Assembly: GCA_032158295.1 (NCBI GenBank)
Contig: CM063245.1
Coordinates: 5,814,700 to 5,878,699 of the forward strand
Length of the DNA: 64,000 nt
Origin: Pycnopodia helianthoides
Lineage: Eukaryota; Echinodermata; Asteroidea; Forcipulatida; Asteriidae
Direction of reading: 5' to 3'
Of the stretch, positions 41,875 through 51,671 are shown in pieces; the first letter of the stretch is position 1, and the number at the start of each line of letters is the position of its first letter. The notes under the pieces were generated by a model that worked only from the letters and a program-made list of their open reading frames with translations, made no database searches and was not told the origin of the DNA. Both the position numbers and the translations under genes were made by a program.

Positions 41875-42465
41875 AATTAATAAACGCACATACAGATTAG
41901 AATATACAGCCAGTGTGTTTTTCCGTTCTTCTCTTTCACACCACTTAAATGAAACTTGCAATTTCACATTCATATCGCCATAATCGAGTTTCGAAAGACG
42001 GTGCGAGCCTTGCCGTATGACAGCTGTTAGCCATAGGGTCATCTTAGCTGTTTGATCAACTTCCCCCGGATTTAATAAGCGTTCGACATATTTACCTCTC
42101 ATTGGAGAAGACCCCAAGGGTAAAGATTTCGCACAGGAATCAGCATAAATCATCAATCCGTCCCCAGCAATCCAATTGATGTGTGCTTAGGTTTCATTTA
42201 TTTGTGGTTTGTTTACTAATTGTGTTTACCTGTGGCGAACAATCAGCGGCTCACTGTCAGTTTTTTTACAATCTACAAGAGCCTTTCCATGTTGAACGAT
42301 TTCCGGCGAATTCAACGACTGAAATGTTCTTCCGAGACGTAAATTGCAATACAATTTATTTGCAATCTTCTATCTATATCCACTTATTACCGATGAGTCG
42401 GTGGATTGCCTCGCCGTTTCCTTTCTATCGAACTGTTTAATGGATTGCGAAACTGAATCCTCATT
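41875..42465 (-). pseudogene. Coding-like stretch interrupted by in-frame stops, family unknown
   Basis: One - strand frame reads protein-like for nearly 600 bp but is broken by a TAG near 42379 and TAA codons near 42225 and 42189. Segments include GRTFQSLNSPEIVQHGKALV, LPLGSSPMRGKYVERLLN, GEVDQTAKMTLWLTAVIR and NVKLQVSFKWCEREER, with a final TAA near 41873. Codon use in the last 100 codons looks like real coding sequence. An intron of 44 bp (AG|GTAAAC to CCTAAG) would remove two stops but does not keep phase, so decay is simpler. There is no ATG at the start. The product is unrecognised, and a domesticated or transposon gene relic is possible. The overlapping + strand frame at 42183 starts at GTG only and is rejected. 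Confidence 0.35.
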
Positions 42466-42789
42466 CCGGGTTTACTGTTTCTTTACCTTGACGTGTTTGT
42501 TGTCGACCATTATGTTCGACATGGACCATTGTGTTCGATAACCGATTCAATTCAATGAAGTTCCATACAGAATGAAAAAGTAAATAAAATCGAAAATACA
42601 TGAGGAAGTAAATGTAATTATCAACATGATGTAAGAAGCCAAAATGGTGCTGGTTACAAAGGCATCTTCGAGAAGCCTAGGCTTGTGACGAGATGCCTTG
42701 GACAGACTTGGAACCAAACAAGAACAAGAACATGCAAGCAGTTGGATCAAGACACACCTAAACATGACAAATTACACATAAGCTGTAGT
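42466..42789. other. No supported gene
   Basis: Nothing recognised beyond short 'atgttcgacatggacc' pre-repeats of the following array. Confidence 0.4.
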
Positions 42790-43280
42790 ATGGGGAGGTA
42801 TTGTGTCCAACAAACCAGTATGTCCGACCTGTTATGTCCGACAAAATATAATGTCCGATCCATTCAATTTGAAAAACCATATTCTCCGACAGATTTTGTC
42901 CGACAACCCATTGTCCGACAAACCAAGTACGTCCGACCCTTTGTGTCAAACAGCCAGTTACGTTTGACCCTTTGTGTAAAAAAAACCCATTATGTATTCG
43001 AAAAACCCCATAATTTCTGACAGATCTTGACCCATTGTAGCCGGCCAACTGCGTCGGACAACCCAGTTACGTCCGACACTTTTGTCGAACAAATAATTCT
43101 TCTGACCCGGTGTGTCTGACAGCCATGTACGTCCGACCCGATGTGTCCAACAAACCGTTATATATCCAACCCATAGTGTCGGACAAACCATTATGCCGAC
43201 TAATCGTTTCAGACAAACCCCTCTGTCTGATCCCTTGCGTCTGACAAAACCTGTGCGGATTGACGCCAAGTTGCCCAATC
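42790..43280 (+). repeat. Degenerate minisatellite around 'TGTCCGACAAACC'
   Basis: About eighteen diverged units of 24-28 bp, for example TATGTCCGACAAAATATAAT, GTCCGACCCTTTGTGTC and TGTGTCCAACAAACCGTTAT. Open frames on three frames over 90-117 codons (both strands) are produced by the array because the unit lacks stops. Confidence 0.8.
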
Positions 43281-43865
43281 TTAGTCTAATAGATGTTGTC
43301 TCCTCGCCCACATTATTGGTGTCTCTACGCCTCGCCCATAATTTTCAAAGTGTAGCTCACGAATCTCGTTGTTGATAATCATTTCGGAACGGTAAGACGT
43401 TGATATACGACTATGTCTTACTTTTTGAAAGCCTATTCGTTTGTGATAAGGCATATTATTTAATTGGATTGACAAGTGCAATCTTGTCCATATGATTTGA
43501 GTGATGACCAAGGGAATCTAACAATAGCTTGATGGGCTGATGGACGCTTTCTTCGGGGCATGTATTCACCGATCTCAGATTACTCAAGTGCAGTGGGGGA
43601 AATCAAAATAGCCATATTGAATTATAAACAGTGCGTAATTTAAGAATGTGTACAGTGGAAATGAGTACATGATAGTGGGGAATTCGGTGTGTATCGATTT
43701 CACTAAAACCCGATATACAGTATTGAACGAACCGAAGGGGGTGCGGTAAATTGGCTGAGCACCCTTATCTCATAAGTGTGAATTCGGCAAATTTATTGAC
43801 TCAATTAAAAATCGGAGAAACAAATTTTTTCTTCATATTCGCAAGATGGCTACTTTGTCACGGAC
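43281..43865. other. No supported gene
   Basis: Nothing recognised. Confidence 0.4.
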
Positions 43866-44190
43866 TTAAAGGGGCGCGTTGTCTTTGGATTGGGCGCTTT
43901 GGGCTTTAAAAAGTGTTGTTTTTAAATGAATGGTGAGAAAGATGTTATACAAGTAGAATGTAATAATTCACATATCCCTTAACATTGTGTGGTTTTTGAT
44001 TAATTTTATGACAAAGCACGGTCCGCTATGTTCCGCTGGTTGTATTTCAGGAGGCAAATTTTGTTTTAATCACTTCTCACTAATTTCAAAACACTGTAGG
44101 TGTTTTGTGCATGAACAACTCTTGAAAAGGATAAAGAGCAATTCCTTGAAAACGTTGAGCGATTTGAAGGCAATGTAGGCCTTTAACGTT
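43866..44190. mobile_element. Relative of the 7.4-kb composite repeat
   Basis: GGGGCGCGTTGTCTTTGGAT, GGGCGCTTTGGGCTTTAAAA, TTGTGTGGTTTTTGATTAAT and AAGCACGGTCCGCTATG follow the same order as 7440-7660, with the hairpin reduced to one arm. Confidence 0.55.
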
Positions 44191-44207
44191 AGAATCGTAC
44201 CCACGCA

Positions 44208-44595
44208 TTAAAGGCAGTGGGTACTTTGGTAATTACTCAAGAAATACATAAAACCATAACAATTTGCTCGGTAAAAAGGAGCACCTGAGAGCTGCTGGTA
44301 GTATAACACATTGTGAGAAATGACTCCCTCTGAGGTAATGTAGTTTTTGAGAAAGAGGTAATTTCTCACTAAAATAATATTTGAATCTTAGAAAGGCTTC
44401 TGGCATGAAGCCTTTCTCAGGCATTTGGAAGCACCCGATTCTATGCAACAAGGGTGTTCTTTCTTTCACTATGTTCTTGCAATTTCGATGACAATTGAGC
44501 CCCAATTTCACAGTTAGTGTTTTATACATATGTTATGAAACACCAAGTGATGATACTAGTCGTTGACAATTACCCAAAGTATACCGTGCCTTTAA
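44208..44595. mobile_element. TTAA-flanked TIR element (~388 bp)
   Basis: Left end TTAAAGGCAGTGGGTACTTT then GGTAATTAC; right end GACAATTACCCAAAGTATAC then CGTGCCTTTAA. The TIR is about 30 bp and imperfect, with TTAA at both limits. The centre is a palindrome (GAAAGGCTTCTGGCATGAAG then CCTTTCTC). Its interior recurs inverted at 51345-51590. The - strand open frame is an internal artefact. Confidence 0.8.
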
Positions 44596-45291
44596 ATAGC
44601 CCCTGGGTACTGACTGTATAGCAATATTCAAAACAGTGTGTCCACTCCGGCTCCATGTTCGTGAAGTATATATGCAGACATCTCTATAAAACTAAACACT
44701 TGACGGTACGTTGTCGCCATCAAAATCTTTCAAATTCAACGGCTTACTGTGTTTTAATTTGAGGATTCATTTGTTGTAAGCAGTTGTGGACGTTCTTTGT
44801 ACGGTGGTGTGATTCTTAGATCACAAAACGGACATACAAAAACGTCAGCAGGAACGCTTATGGAATCCCAAACAAAAATGCAACTTTTCTCCGGAGGGTC
44901 AAAACATACAGCAACTTAGTAAAATCAAGAAAAAATAGAGAAAAAAAGAGAGAAGAAAATCGAAAGAAATAAACACCGTAATAAATCCATAGTAAAATGC
45001 CAAATTGAATTCAAATTGACTTAAGCGATGGATTCTATCAGGCACGACGGTTACTGACCCCCAGTGGGTTTCTGAATCCGATGCTAAATGTGTGCATTTT
45101 GAATTCCCACATGAACTTGCTAAATTGTACTTTTTGAGTTAAATACCCACCGTCCACGAAAGCTGCTATAGTAGAGAGACGCAGTCCCCGAAGAGGATTG
45201 GTTAGAAAGGACACACGGCGGGGTTGACAAAGACCCGGACACTTACACGGCTCCTACTGGCAACGGTAACACCCACCTCACTGAAGCTTAC
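44596..45291. other. No firmly supported gene
   Basis: A - strand donor GCCGT|GTAAGT occurs near 45226 without a convincing exon in front of it. The rest is unremarkable. Confidence 0.35.
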
Positions 45292-45488
45292 ATCCGTATC
45301 TTATTAGATACTATAAAGACTCTCTCACTTCGATTGCTAATGTTGTAAATAGGTTCAAAATCTGCCATCTGTCTATAAGTCTGCCAATACAAGTCTAGGG
45401 TAGAATATGAAGAATGTGAAGAATATAGTACTGCCAACATTTTTTTGAGTGGTGATGTAAACGAGGGATCTTCGAAAAGTGCCTTGCA
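45292..45488 (-). CDS. Candidate internal exon, unknown protein
   Basis: On the - strand the frame is open from an acceptor (CTTCAGGCTTTTAGAGTTGCAG) to a donor GGAT|GTAAGC over 197 nt. It starts in phase 0 and leaves two bases. The encoded segment includes LFEDPSFTSPLKKMLAVLYS, LYWQTYRQMADFEPIYN and RSERVFIVSNKIR. Composition is balanced and protein-like. No family was recognised, and no partner exon was found within 5 kb. A SINE begins about 65 bp beyond the acceptor. It could be a genuine exon of a gene with long introns, or a fortuitous frame. Confidence 0.35.
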
Positions 45489-45554
45489 CTGCAACTCTAA
45501 AAGCCTGAAGAAACTTGTAAAGTAAAAACGATGAAGAAATGTTCAGAGACTGTC

Positions 45555-45775
45555 AGGCCTGGATTTTTATCTTTGAGAAGGCAAGGCCGGTTTCATTTTG
45601 CAAAGGGCATTTCCAATCCAAAAATCATAAAGTCTTTGGGAAACTTTGGAAGGGGCACCAAGGCCAAGACCAGGACAATCAATGCCGTGCTCTTGAGGGG
45701 ATTCGAACTGGAGGTGAAAGACTTGCAAATAAACCGCTTAGCCAACTATCACTCCAGTGAAGTACAGTTGTAATC
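45555..45775 (-). mobile_element. tRNA-derived SINE, 'CTTGGCCTTGGTGCC' family
   Basis: Read on the - strand: A-box-like TAGTTGGCTAAGCGG, B-box CAGTTCGAATCCCC, then a body CCTGGTCTTGGCCTTGGTGC and CCTTCCAAAGTTTCCC, ending GATAAAAATCCAGGCCTGAC. The body without the head is found in 7770-7835 and, diverged, in 49190-49340, which ties those copies to this SINE family. Confidence 0.75.
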
Positions 45776-46727
45776 CGAAACGCTACCCTCGATGTTTTCA
45801 AATCTTGTACACAGTCCTATAAAAACAATACTTTAAGTTAAGAAAACTTTGTCATCACTTTATCAATCCGCTTCAACTTCCGCACTTAAGTTGGACTAAG
45901 TAAAGTGTATTTTCAATTAAAGTTTTATCTGCAGGAATTTAATCTGCTTTAACTTTCACACTTAACTTACGCCCAATTCTTCACTACTTGGCCGACGCCA
46001 ACCATCATCCTTTGTACACTGTTTTAGTATCAGTTTAATTTCAGTCTGCACGAATTCTCTCAACTTTCAAATAAAGGACCACAGATTTAGCTCTTTGCAC
46101 AAGCAGTGTCCGTATCAACCATTTGCTCCATTTTTATACTCAGTTCCACCCGAGTGCCATTTTTGTAAATGCCAAGTGTTATCATCACAAAAACACCCCG
46201 TAGAAAAATGAGAATCCTGTGTTCCCACTAAACATCGCAAAGGTTGTCTTAACGGATGCATCGTGATAAGGTTACACGGACTGACGTTGTCGTTATTTTT
46301 ATGGTAAGTGCGTTTCGGCCCTTACTGTGCCACGAATCACGTCTGGCGTTTCTCATCTTACATTATATCACCGACCCATGCTTTTGTAAGAAGGCTTTTC
46401 GAGCGATATTCCCCCAGATTTCCTGCGATAAATGTGCCACCCTCTGGCACAACGTTGCCCACGCACCCCGACCCTTTTTGTCTCCCGGTAATAGCGTGTC
46501 AGGCTCACGATATGAACCCGTAAAACGAGGCTCATGGACGGTAGGGACGCGGTTAGACGGAGACACTCAGCAAGCTTGGAAGGTCACAATACATTTTAGG
46601 GAATATGAATGTGACAGCTAATCGTCCCCTTGAGACTAATTTGTCAAGCTTTTTCATGGAAAAGCTTTTCTGCGTTAAAACTTTTTTTTTTAAATGTTAA
46701 CGTGTTCGAGCCGCAGGCATGCAATGG
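45776..46727. other. No firmly supported gene; one exon-like candidate at 46418-46487
   Basis: A 70-nt + strand segment is bounded by ATTCCCCCAG and CTCCCG|GTAATA and reads ISCDKCATLWHNVAHAPR, with a CxxC pair. The 121-codon frame containing it has no ATG. This is too little to call a gene. Confidence 0.3.
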
Positions 46728-46935
46728 GCGCCTTAGGCAGGCAGCCACATCAACCCATTATGACCACGGAGCACAGCCAGAGATCGAAAGTGTTTGATTT
46801 TCCGGAGGGAAGAAAACCTGAGGGCTTGGAGAAAAACCCTCATGGCAAAGGAGAGAACCAACGCACAACTCTACTATGGATTCGAACCACGGCCACAGTG
46901 GTGAGAGGTGAGTGCTTTACGCACACGCCACCCAT
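46728..46935 (-). mobile_element. tRNA-derived SINE with canonical B-box
   Basis: On the - strand, AAAGCACTCACCTCTCACCA is followed by GTGGTTCGAATCCATAG (perfect B-box). The body follows: GTTGTGCGTTGGTTCTCTCC, GAGGGTTTTTCTCCAAGCCC and TCAGGTTTTCTTCCCTCCGG. The 'gggtttttctcc...ggttttcctcc' centre is widespread in SINEs of marine invertebrates. The + strand open frame across it is not a gene. Confidence 0.8.
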
Positions 46936-47725
46936 GCCTCTGATCATTATCGGCCTTGGAACAAAAACCCGTCGAAGTAATTAAAACTCGTGAAGACGGA
47001 GTGGCGCTCATTTGTTTGAATGTTTACTAATATACTTTGACTTGATTTTGGAATGAGTGTTAACCATGCCTTGTGGCTTATAGTACTAAAATCAACTGTG
47101 CGTTGATTTGTTTTAAAGGCAAAGTCGAGGATCGGTTATCATCATGAGTAACATGATTAGTTTATCCTGAAAGCTTGGCCGGTGTGAAACACTATAGAGT
47201 TTTATTTTATTTTTAACTTTATTAATATCCGAGTTGAAAACTTGTTTTCTTTATAACAAAACAAAAACAGAAACAAAGTCAAGTTTTCATCAAGAAGCTC
47301 AATCAAAACCAAGTGCTACATTGGTGTAGCTTTTTTTATAACCTCGAAACCGATATTTGAACTAAATTAGATTCCTCTTCCATGCACATTGCACTGCTAA
47401 AACCGTGAACGTGTGCCTGCAATATGTACGCTATTTAGGTGTCAGCCACTCGCCAGAGCGATATAGCAACAACATCTTCTTCAAATCACTTTCGTTATAC
47501 CGAGGAAAGACGAATAAGCCCGGGGCAAAACTACTTCTATCGCTTACCTTATGATAACTGGTTCAAGAATCATGGCCTGATATTAGCTTCGTATTTGTAT
47601 ATAAATAATTTATAGTGTATGTGGAGTATTTACGAGTGATGTACTTAGGTTTGAATATTCTTGTTTCCCTGTATGTTCATTTAACCGAGCCGTGTCTGTA
47701 TAATATCTTTCAAAGATATTATTCA
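46936..47725. other. No supported gene
   Basis: AT-rich. Nothing recognised. Confidence 0.4.
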
Positions 47726-47756
47726 CTTAATCAACATCTAGTAGATGTTGATTAAG
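47726..47756. repeat. Perfect 15-bp-arm palindrome
   Basis: CTTAATCAACATCTA and TAGATGTTGATTAAG around a single G. It is isolated, with no matching copy seen elsewhere in the window. Confidence 0.85.
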
Positions 47757-48004
47757 TTATGCGTATTATTAGGCTCGTATATGCAAATAAGTTTGGACGT
47801 GTAACAGTGAAAATTATGATAACTTCATCTTTGAGGGCGCTCGTAGAGCGGAGTCCATCAGACGTACATATGAAAAGGATGACGCATTTGTTTCGAGAGG
47901 AGTGTACATTCATGACGTGTACATCATAAAAACTAGCCAGTAATTTTTTTTTTACATTGATTCGTCGGTATATAGAACGAGCTATTACCGGCAAACAACA
48001 ACAA

Positions 48005-48485
48005 CGGTTTGAACTCGTTATTACGGATTCCGGTCCGTTATTACGGATTCTCAATCTGCAAATCTTTGTGAATCCGTAATAATCCGTAATAACGGATTGT
48101 GAACCCATAATGGGTTCGTATTGTGAATTGTAAATCCGTGATAACGGAGTGTTAATCTGTAGTATAGGAGTGTGAGTCTGTTATAAAGGACTGTGAATTC
48201 GTAAAAACGAAATGTGAATCCGATTCCGTAATAGCGGATTGCAAATTCGTAACAGAGGATTGAACATCCGCATTATAACGGATTGTGGATCCGTATTAAC
48301 CGAGTGTAAACCTTTAATAACGGATTGTGAATCTGAATCCTTAATACCGGTATTAAATAGATTGTGAATCCAAACTTACGTATTGTGAATCCGTAATACC
48401 GGTAACGGGTTGTAAACCCGTAATAACGTATTGTACATCCGTAACAATGGATTTTGAATATGTAATAACGGATTATAAATCCATA
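48005..48485 (+). repeat. Degenerate tandem repeat 'CCGTAATAACGGATTGTGAAT'
   Basis: About twenty-two units of 19-22 bp. Each half-unit (GTTATTACGGATT / AATCCGTAATAAC) is close to its own complement, so the array is also rich in inverted repeats, clearest at 48020-48095. The open frame over it is repeat-derived. Confidence 0.8.
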
Positions 48486-48960
48486 GTATCTTATATTTCC
48501 GTCGAAAACCCGAGGAGGCTAGATCATTTTACTCTTCCAACAAATCATCGTTATAACACATCTCTAAGTGAACTAGATAATTATATGTAAGGGCCAGTCC
48601 AAGCGAAATGCCGAAAAACGCTATACCTCAAGTTGTTGGGTAATTCATGCGGTTCGCGCACGGCACATTACTATTCATTTGCGAGACACCTTTACGATAA
48701 TACATTTCGTTCAAATCTGTTGACAACTTGACACTTACTTGTCAACGAACACACAGCCAAGTGGGAAATGTCATTCATTGTAGCCTCCGCTCACTCGGAT
48801 GTAAGTGTGCTTTTTGTCCCCGTCGTGGTAGTATACGGCGCAAGGGGGAGAGGGCAGCTCCGACGTGTCTGTGACAGCTTCTTAGGATTTTCACACGTTG
48901 GATTCCCTGTGTGTGGTGTGAACGCAAGAGCTGCGACTCCCGATTGAACTGCCGACTGGC
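48486..48960 (+). other. GC-richer segment with a start-codon exon candidate
   Basis: ATG at 48768 (GGGAAATGTC) reads MSFIVASAHSD to a consensus donor GAT|GTAAGT at 48801, in phase 0. A CpG-rich stretch (48815-48880) follows inside the would-be intron. Without a partner exon this is only a possible first coding exon. Confidence 0.25.
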
Positions 48961-49155
48961 AGCCCGATTATGTGGAGCTGCTTAAGCAGAAAATATTGCT
49001 TACACAATCTCTGCTTAGCACAAAATTAGCAGGATACCTGTCACAGGTTGTGTTTGAGAAATGGCGTTTTGACTGGTGACCATATTCTGGTAAGCATAAT
49101 TTTGTTGTGCTTAACTACTTTTTGTGCCTGAGAAGCTGTATGAAATTTGGCCCAT
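48961..49155. mobile_element. GCTGCTTAAG element family copy
   Basis: Runs from GCCCGATTATGTGGAGCTGC and TTAAGCAGAAAATATTGC to TTTTTGTGCCTGAGAAGCTG and TATGAAATTTGGCCCA. The interior has TTAGCAGGATACCTGTCACA and TGGTAAGCATAATTTTG. Confidence 0.75.
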
Positions 49156-49179
49156 CCTTTTATAGCATCCAGATTGCTC

Positions 49180-49345
49180 CACACAAAACCGACAAAGCCT
49201 TTCGCTGGCCTGATACTGGTCATTGCCTTGGTGCCCCTTGAATAGCTTCAAAAATGTTTTACAATTTTCTTATAGTGGTGCCCTTTACGAAAGAGAATAC
49301 GCCTTGGTGCCATTGCCCTTTTAGAAACGAAGCTTCGGGCCTGTA
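49180..49345 (+). mobile_element. SINE-body fragment, 'CCTTGGTGCC' family
   Basis: GCCTTGGTGCCCCTTGAATA, TAGTGGTGCCCTTTACGAAA and GCCTTGGTGCCATTGCCC. The repeated word suggests an internal tandem structure. No tRNA-like head is present. Confidence 0.5.
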
Positions 49346-49397
49346 TTTGTAAGCTGCTATATTTGACTTTTAACAACAACGGTTTATTTCTTTACAT

Positions 49398-49589
49398 ATG
49401 GTGGAAAGGGGTGTAGCGACCAGGGAGATGACATTTCCCCTCTTTGCAACGTGCCATTTTGCCGTGGGCAAAAGCCACACGCCAGTATGGTCTCATAAAA
49501 AACAATTAAACAATTTAATCAAAGAAACTACCGACCAGTTACAGGATTTAGCCGTCCAGCGAATCGAGACAGCGTTTGGAGACGTCTAG
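49398..49589 (+). CDS. Small hypothetical ORF (63 codons)
   Basis: An ATG-started frame (ACATATGGTGG) ends in TAG. The C-terminal half is charged and helical (LNNLIKETTDQLQDLAVQRI, ETAFGDV). It has no signal peptide, no recognised family and no splice signals. A palindrome-rich patch follows directly (49598-49660). Single-exon short frames are common by chance, so this is weak. Confidence 0.2.
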   Translation: MVERGVATREMTFPLFATCHFAVGKSHTPVWSHKKQLNNLIKETTDQLQDLAVQRIETAFGDV

Positions 49590-49597
49590 AGAGTCCC

Positions 49598-49660
49598 GTC
49601 ATGTCGCGACATGTAGACGTCACGACATGACGCGACGAGTCGTGACGCTTTTTGACGCTT
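49598..49660. repeat. Cluster of overlapping CG-rich palindromes
   Basis: GTCATGTCGCGACATG, GTAGACGTCACGACATGAC and GCGACGAGTCGTGACGC lie end to end. The first contains a perfect 14-bp palindrome, CATGTCGCGACATG. Interleaved inverted and direct copies of 'cgacatg' and 'gacgt' are visible. Confidence 0.8.
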
Positions 49661-49879
49661 GTTAAAGGGCTAGATCATCTGTCATATTTTTTCTGTTATC
49701 TTTTTATAGCAACCAACAACAGATTGAGGATTTAATTATCTATACCCACTTTCTGTTTCTAAAAACCATGCCTCGATCATGATGTCACGTTCCCTGACTG
49801 CAAAAGCAATGTGTACCTGACTAGTTTACCATCCAGCCTCAGTATGGCTATATTGATCCAAACGCAAAAATATAAGATG
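49661..49879. other. No feature recognised
   Basis: Nothing recognised. Confidence 0.4.
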
Positions 49880-50102
49880 CACTGCAAAAACTGGGGTGTT
49901 GAAATTGACACCATGGGTGTTGTCACATATTATAGATACCCAAAAAAGAATCAAAGTTAACATCAAATTAACACTAATATCTGCCCAAACAATTACATTA
50001 GTGTTGTTTTAACACCCCATGAAGTTAATTTTGATTCTCTCTTGGGTGTCTACATGTGACAACACCTTTGGTGTCAATTTTAACACCCCAGTTTTGGCAG
50101 TG
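49880..50102. mobile_element. Palindromic MITE with CACTGCCAAAACTGGGGTGTT-type TIRs
   Basis: The left arm CACTGCAAAAACTGGGGTGT, GAAATTGACACCATGGGTGT, TGTCACAT is mirrored by ATGTGACAACACCTTTGGTG, TCAATTTTAACACCCCAG, TTTTGGCAGTG. The arms continue almost to the centre (TAACACTAATATC / ACATTAGTGTTG). Only this copy is seen here, and it is well preserved. Confidence 0.9.
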
Positions 50103-50394
50103 TGGCCATGCACACGTCGATAAAGGTTTTTGTTCAAAGGCTTAATTGGCTATAGATCTTTAATCAAAAAACCTAAAATAACTCAACATGGAACTTTTTG
50201 TCGATACACTCAAAAACAAAATATACATAGGTTCGCCCGTTCTAAGAATACGCAGTACAGAAATGGTAATAACAAAACTGATTAGGTCACTATTCAAATA
50301 TGTATATATATATAAGTATATTTTACATTGGTATAAAGGAATTATTTGCTGATTATTGGAAACACTCCTTTACGGAACTATATGGGAAACGTTA

Positions 50395-50515
50395 GCCGTG
50401 CCCAATTTGACGGCTGTTGACTGCGGCTACGGCTGTTGAGTGCACCCCATGCTTCAACGCGTGTCGACGTAGGGATACAGCCATAGCCTTAGCCATTAAC
50501 TTGGAAGCAGCTGTT
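50395..50515. repeat. GGCTAC/GTAGCC dispersed repeat copy
   Basis: GACGGCTGTTGACTGCGGCT, CTTCAACGCGTGTCGACGTA and CAGCCATAGCCTTAGCCATT follow the order of the copy at 816-1080 (TTTAACGCGTGGTGACGT). Confidence 0.55.
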
Positions 50516-50778
50516 GTACTTTGAAGTCTACCAACTTGGATTAGCAAAAATGCATATAGTTATAAAATCTCGTTTGTAGGGGAAGTGAAGACGTGATGGT
50601 AATCCTATTTCGACTTCTCAAAGATCATCTCCCAGGCTGATAGGCTATAGTATGAAGTCATTGATCATTTTGGGGAATTTATCTTTATACGAATTGACGC
50701 TTCTACAAATTGACCCAAATATCAAACTGACCCAAATACAACACAGCGTCAATTTCCATACCTGACACTTTTCAACTC

Positions 50779-50925
50779 ATGGGCAACGCACGTGCTGAAG
50801 TTACTCTCCGCATAACCCCGGCACTCTGTTGGGAGATTACAGCGTACGGTGTCCCCGAAGAGACACGGACTTCCAGTTTAATTACCAGAATCCACGCGCG
50901 GTACACGTTCAATCAGCACCAGTGA
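50779..50925 (+). CDS. Small hypothetical ORF (48 codons)
   Basis: ATG (CAACTCATGGG; G at +4) to TGA, encoding MGNARAEVTLRITPALCWEI then TAYGVPEETRTSSLITRIHA. The composition is unlike the surrounding AT-rich DNA and locally GC-richer. It has no signal peptide or recognised family. It could be an exon remnant or a short protein. Confidence 0.25.
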   Translation: MGNARAEVTLRITPALCWEITAYGVPEETRTSSLITRIHARYTFNQHQ

Positions 50926-51344
50926 TGTTTGCTCTTCAAATACTACCTTCATAGGATCACAACGGTAAATTGTTACTAATACTTCTCATCGCCGTGAAAA
51001 AAAAAATGCTCCCGGAGCGACCAGGCCACTGCATATTGTTAACACTCTTTAGGGGCATATAATTATTCCTGAGCGTGCTCCGGATGTTTTGATTTCATTT
51101 TGCCGTACTTTTATTGCTATTATAACGGCGACTTTACTCTGAAAAGCATCCTCAAGTCTCCATAGAGGGATGTCGAGTATTAGACCAACGGATATAGGTC
51201 AGAGACGGGTAGGCACCAGACTACGGTGTGGACCCAGTCTTCGGGGCCCAGTAGTGCTATCCATTAAGCTCCGCCCCCTTAGTGCATTGCCAATACACAC
51301 GCGCCCAAAAGTTCGTCACGAAGTTGCAAGGAAATGATGAAGCA
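50926..51344. other. No firmly supported gene; possible SINE scrap at 51150-51300
   Basis: GTAGTGCTATCCATTAAGCT (the complement of an A-box-like AGCTTAATGGATAGCAC) next to GTGCATTGCCAATACACACG suggests a tRNA-like relic on the - strand. No B-box was found. Confidence 0.3.
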
Positions 51345-51590
51345 AAAAAAAAAAAACACCCTTGTTGCATAGAATTATGTGCTTTCAGATGCCTGAAAAG
51401 GGGGCTTCATGCCTGAAGCCTTTCGCAGATTCCAACTTTTGAGCGAACAATTACCCCTTTCCCTCAAACTTACTTCAAACAACATTTGATAATATCAACA
51501 GCTCTCTAGTGCTCTTTTTACCAAGTAAGTTCTTATGGTCATTAAACTGTGGAGTACCAAAAGTACACCTTGCCTTTTTTAAGCTGAAAT
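51345..51590. mobile_element. Inverted relative of the TTAA element at 44208-44595
   Basis: AACACCCTTGTTGCATAGAA, TGCCTGAAAAGGGGGCTTCA, TGCCTGAAGCCTTTC and CTAGTGCTCTTTTTACCAAG match the complement of 44250-44460. The end TACCAAAAGTACACCTTGCC resembles its terminus. Confidence 0.65.
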
Positions 51591-51671
51591 TTATTTGCTT
51601 AGCAAAATTTTTTACGGGGTACCAGACGCAGGAGGAGGTGGCATTTCGGTTGGTAGCTTGTGTTTGCTTAC

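Noticed and set aside
42183..42440. Signal-peptide-like + strand frame (RFHLFVVCLLIVFTC)
   Set aside because: It starts at GTG with a stop just upstream and no ATG or acceptor. It is antisense to a more protein-like - strand frame.
42685..43375. Overlapping 87-117-codon frames on both strands
   Set aside because: They are translations of a degenerate minisatellite whose unit lacks stop codons.
46256..46621. 121-codon + strand frame
   Set aside because: There is no ATG. The only exon-like part is a 70-nt piece, mentioned as a weak candidate.
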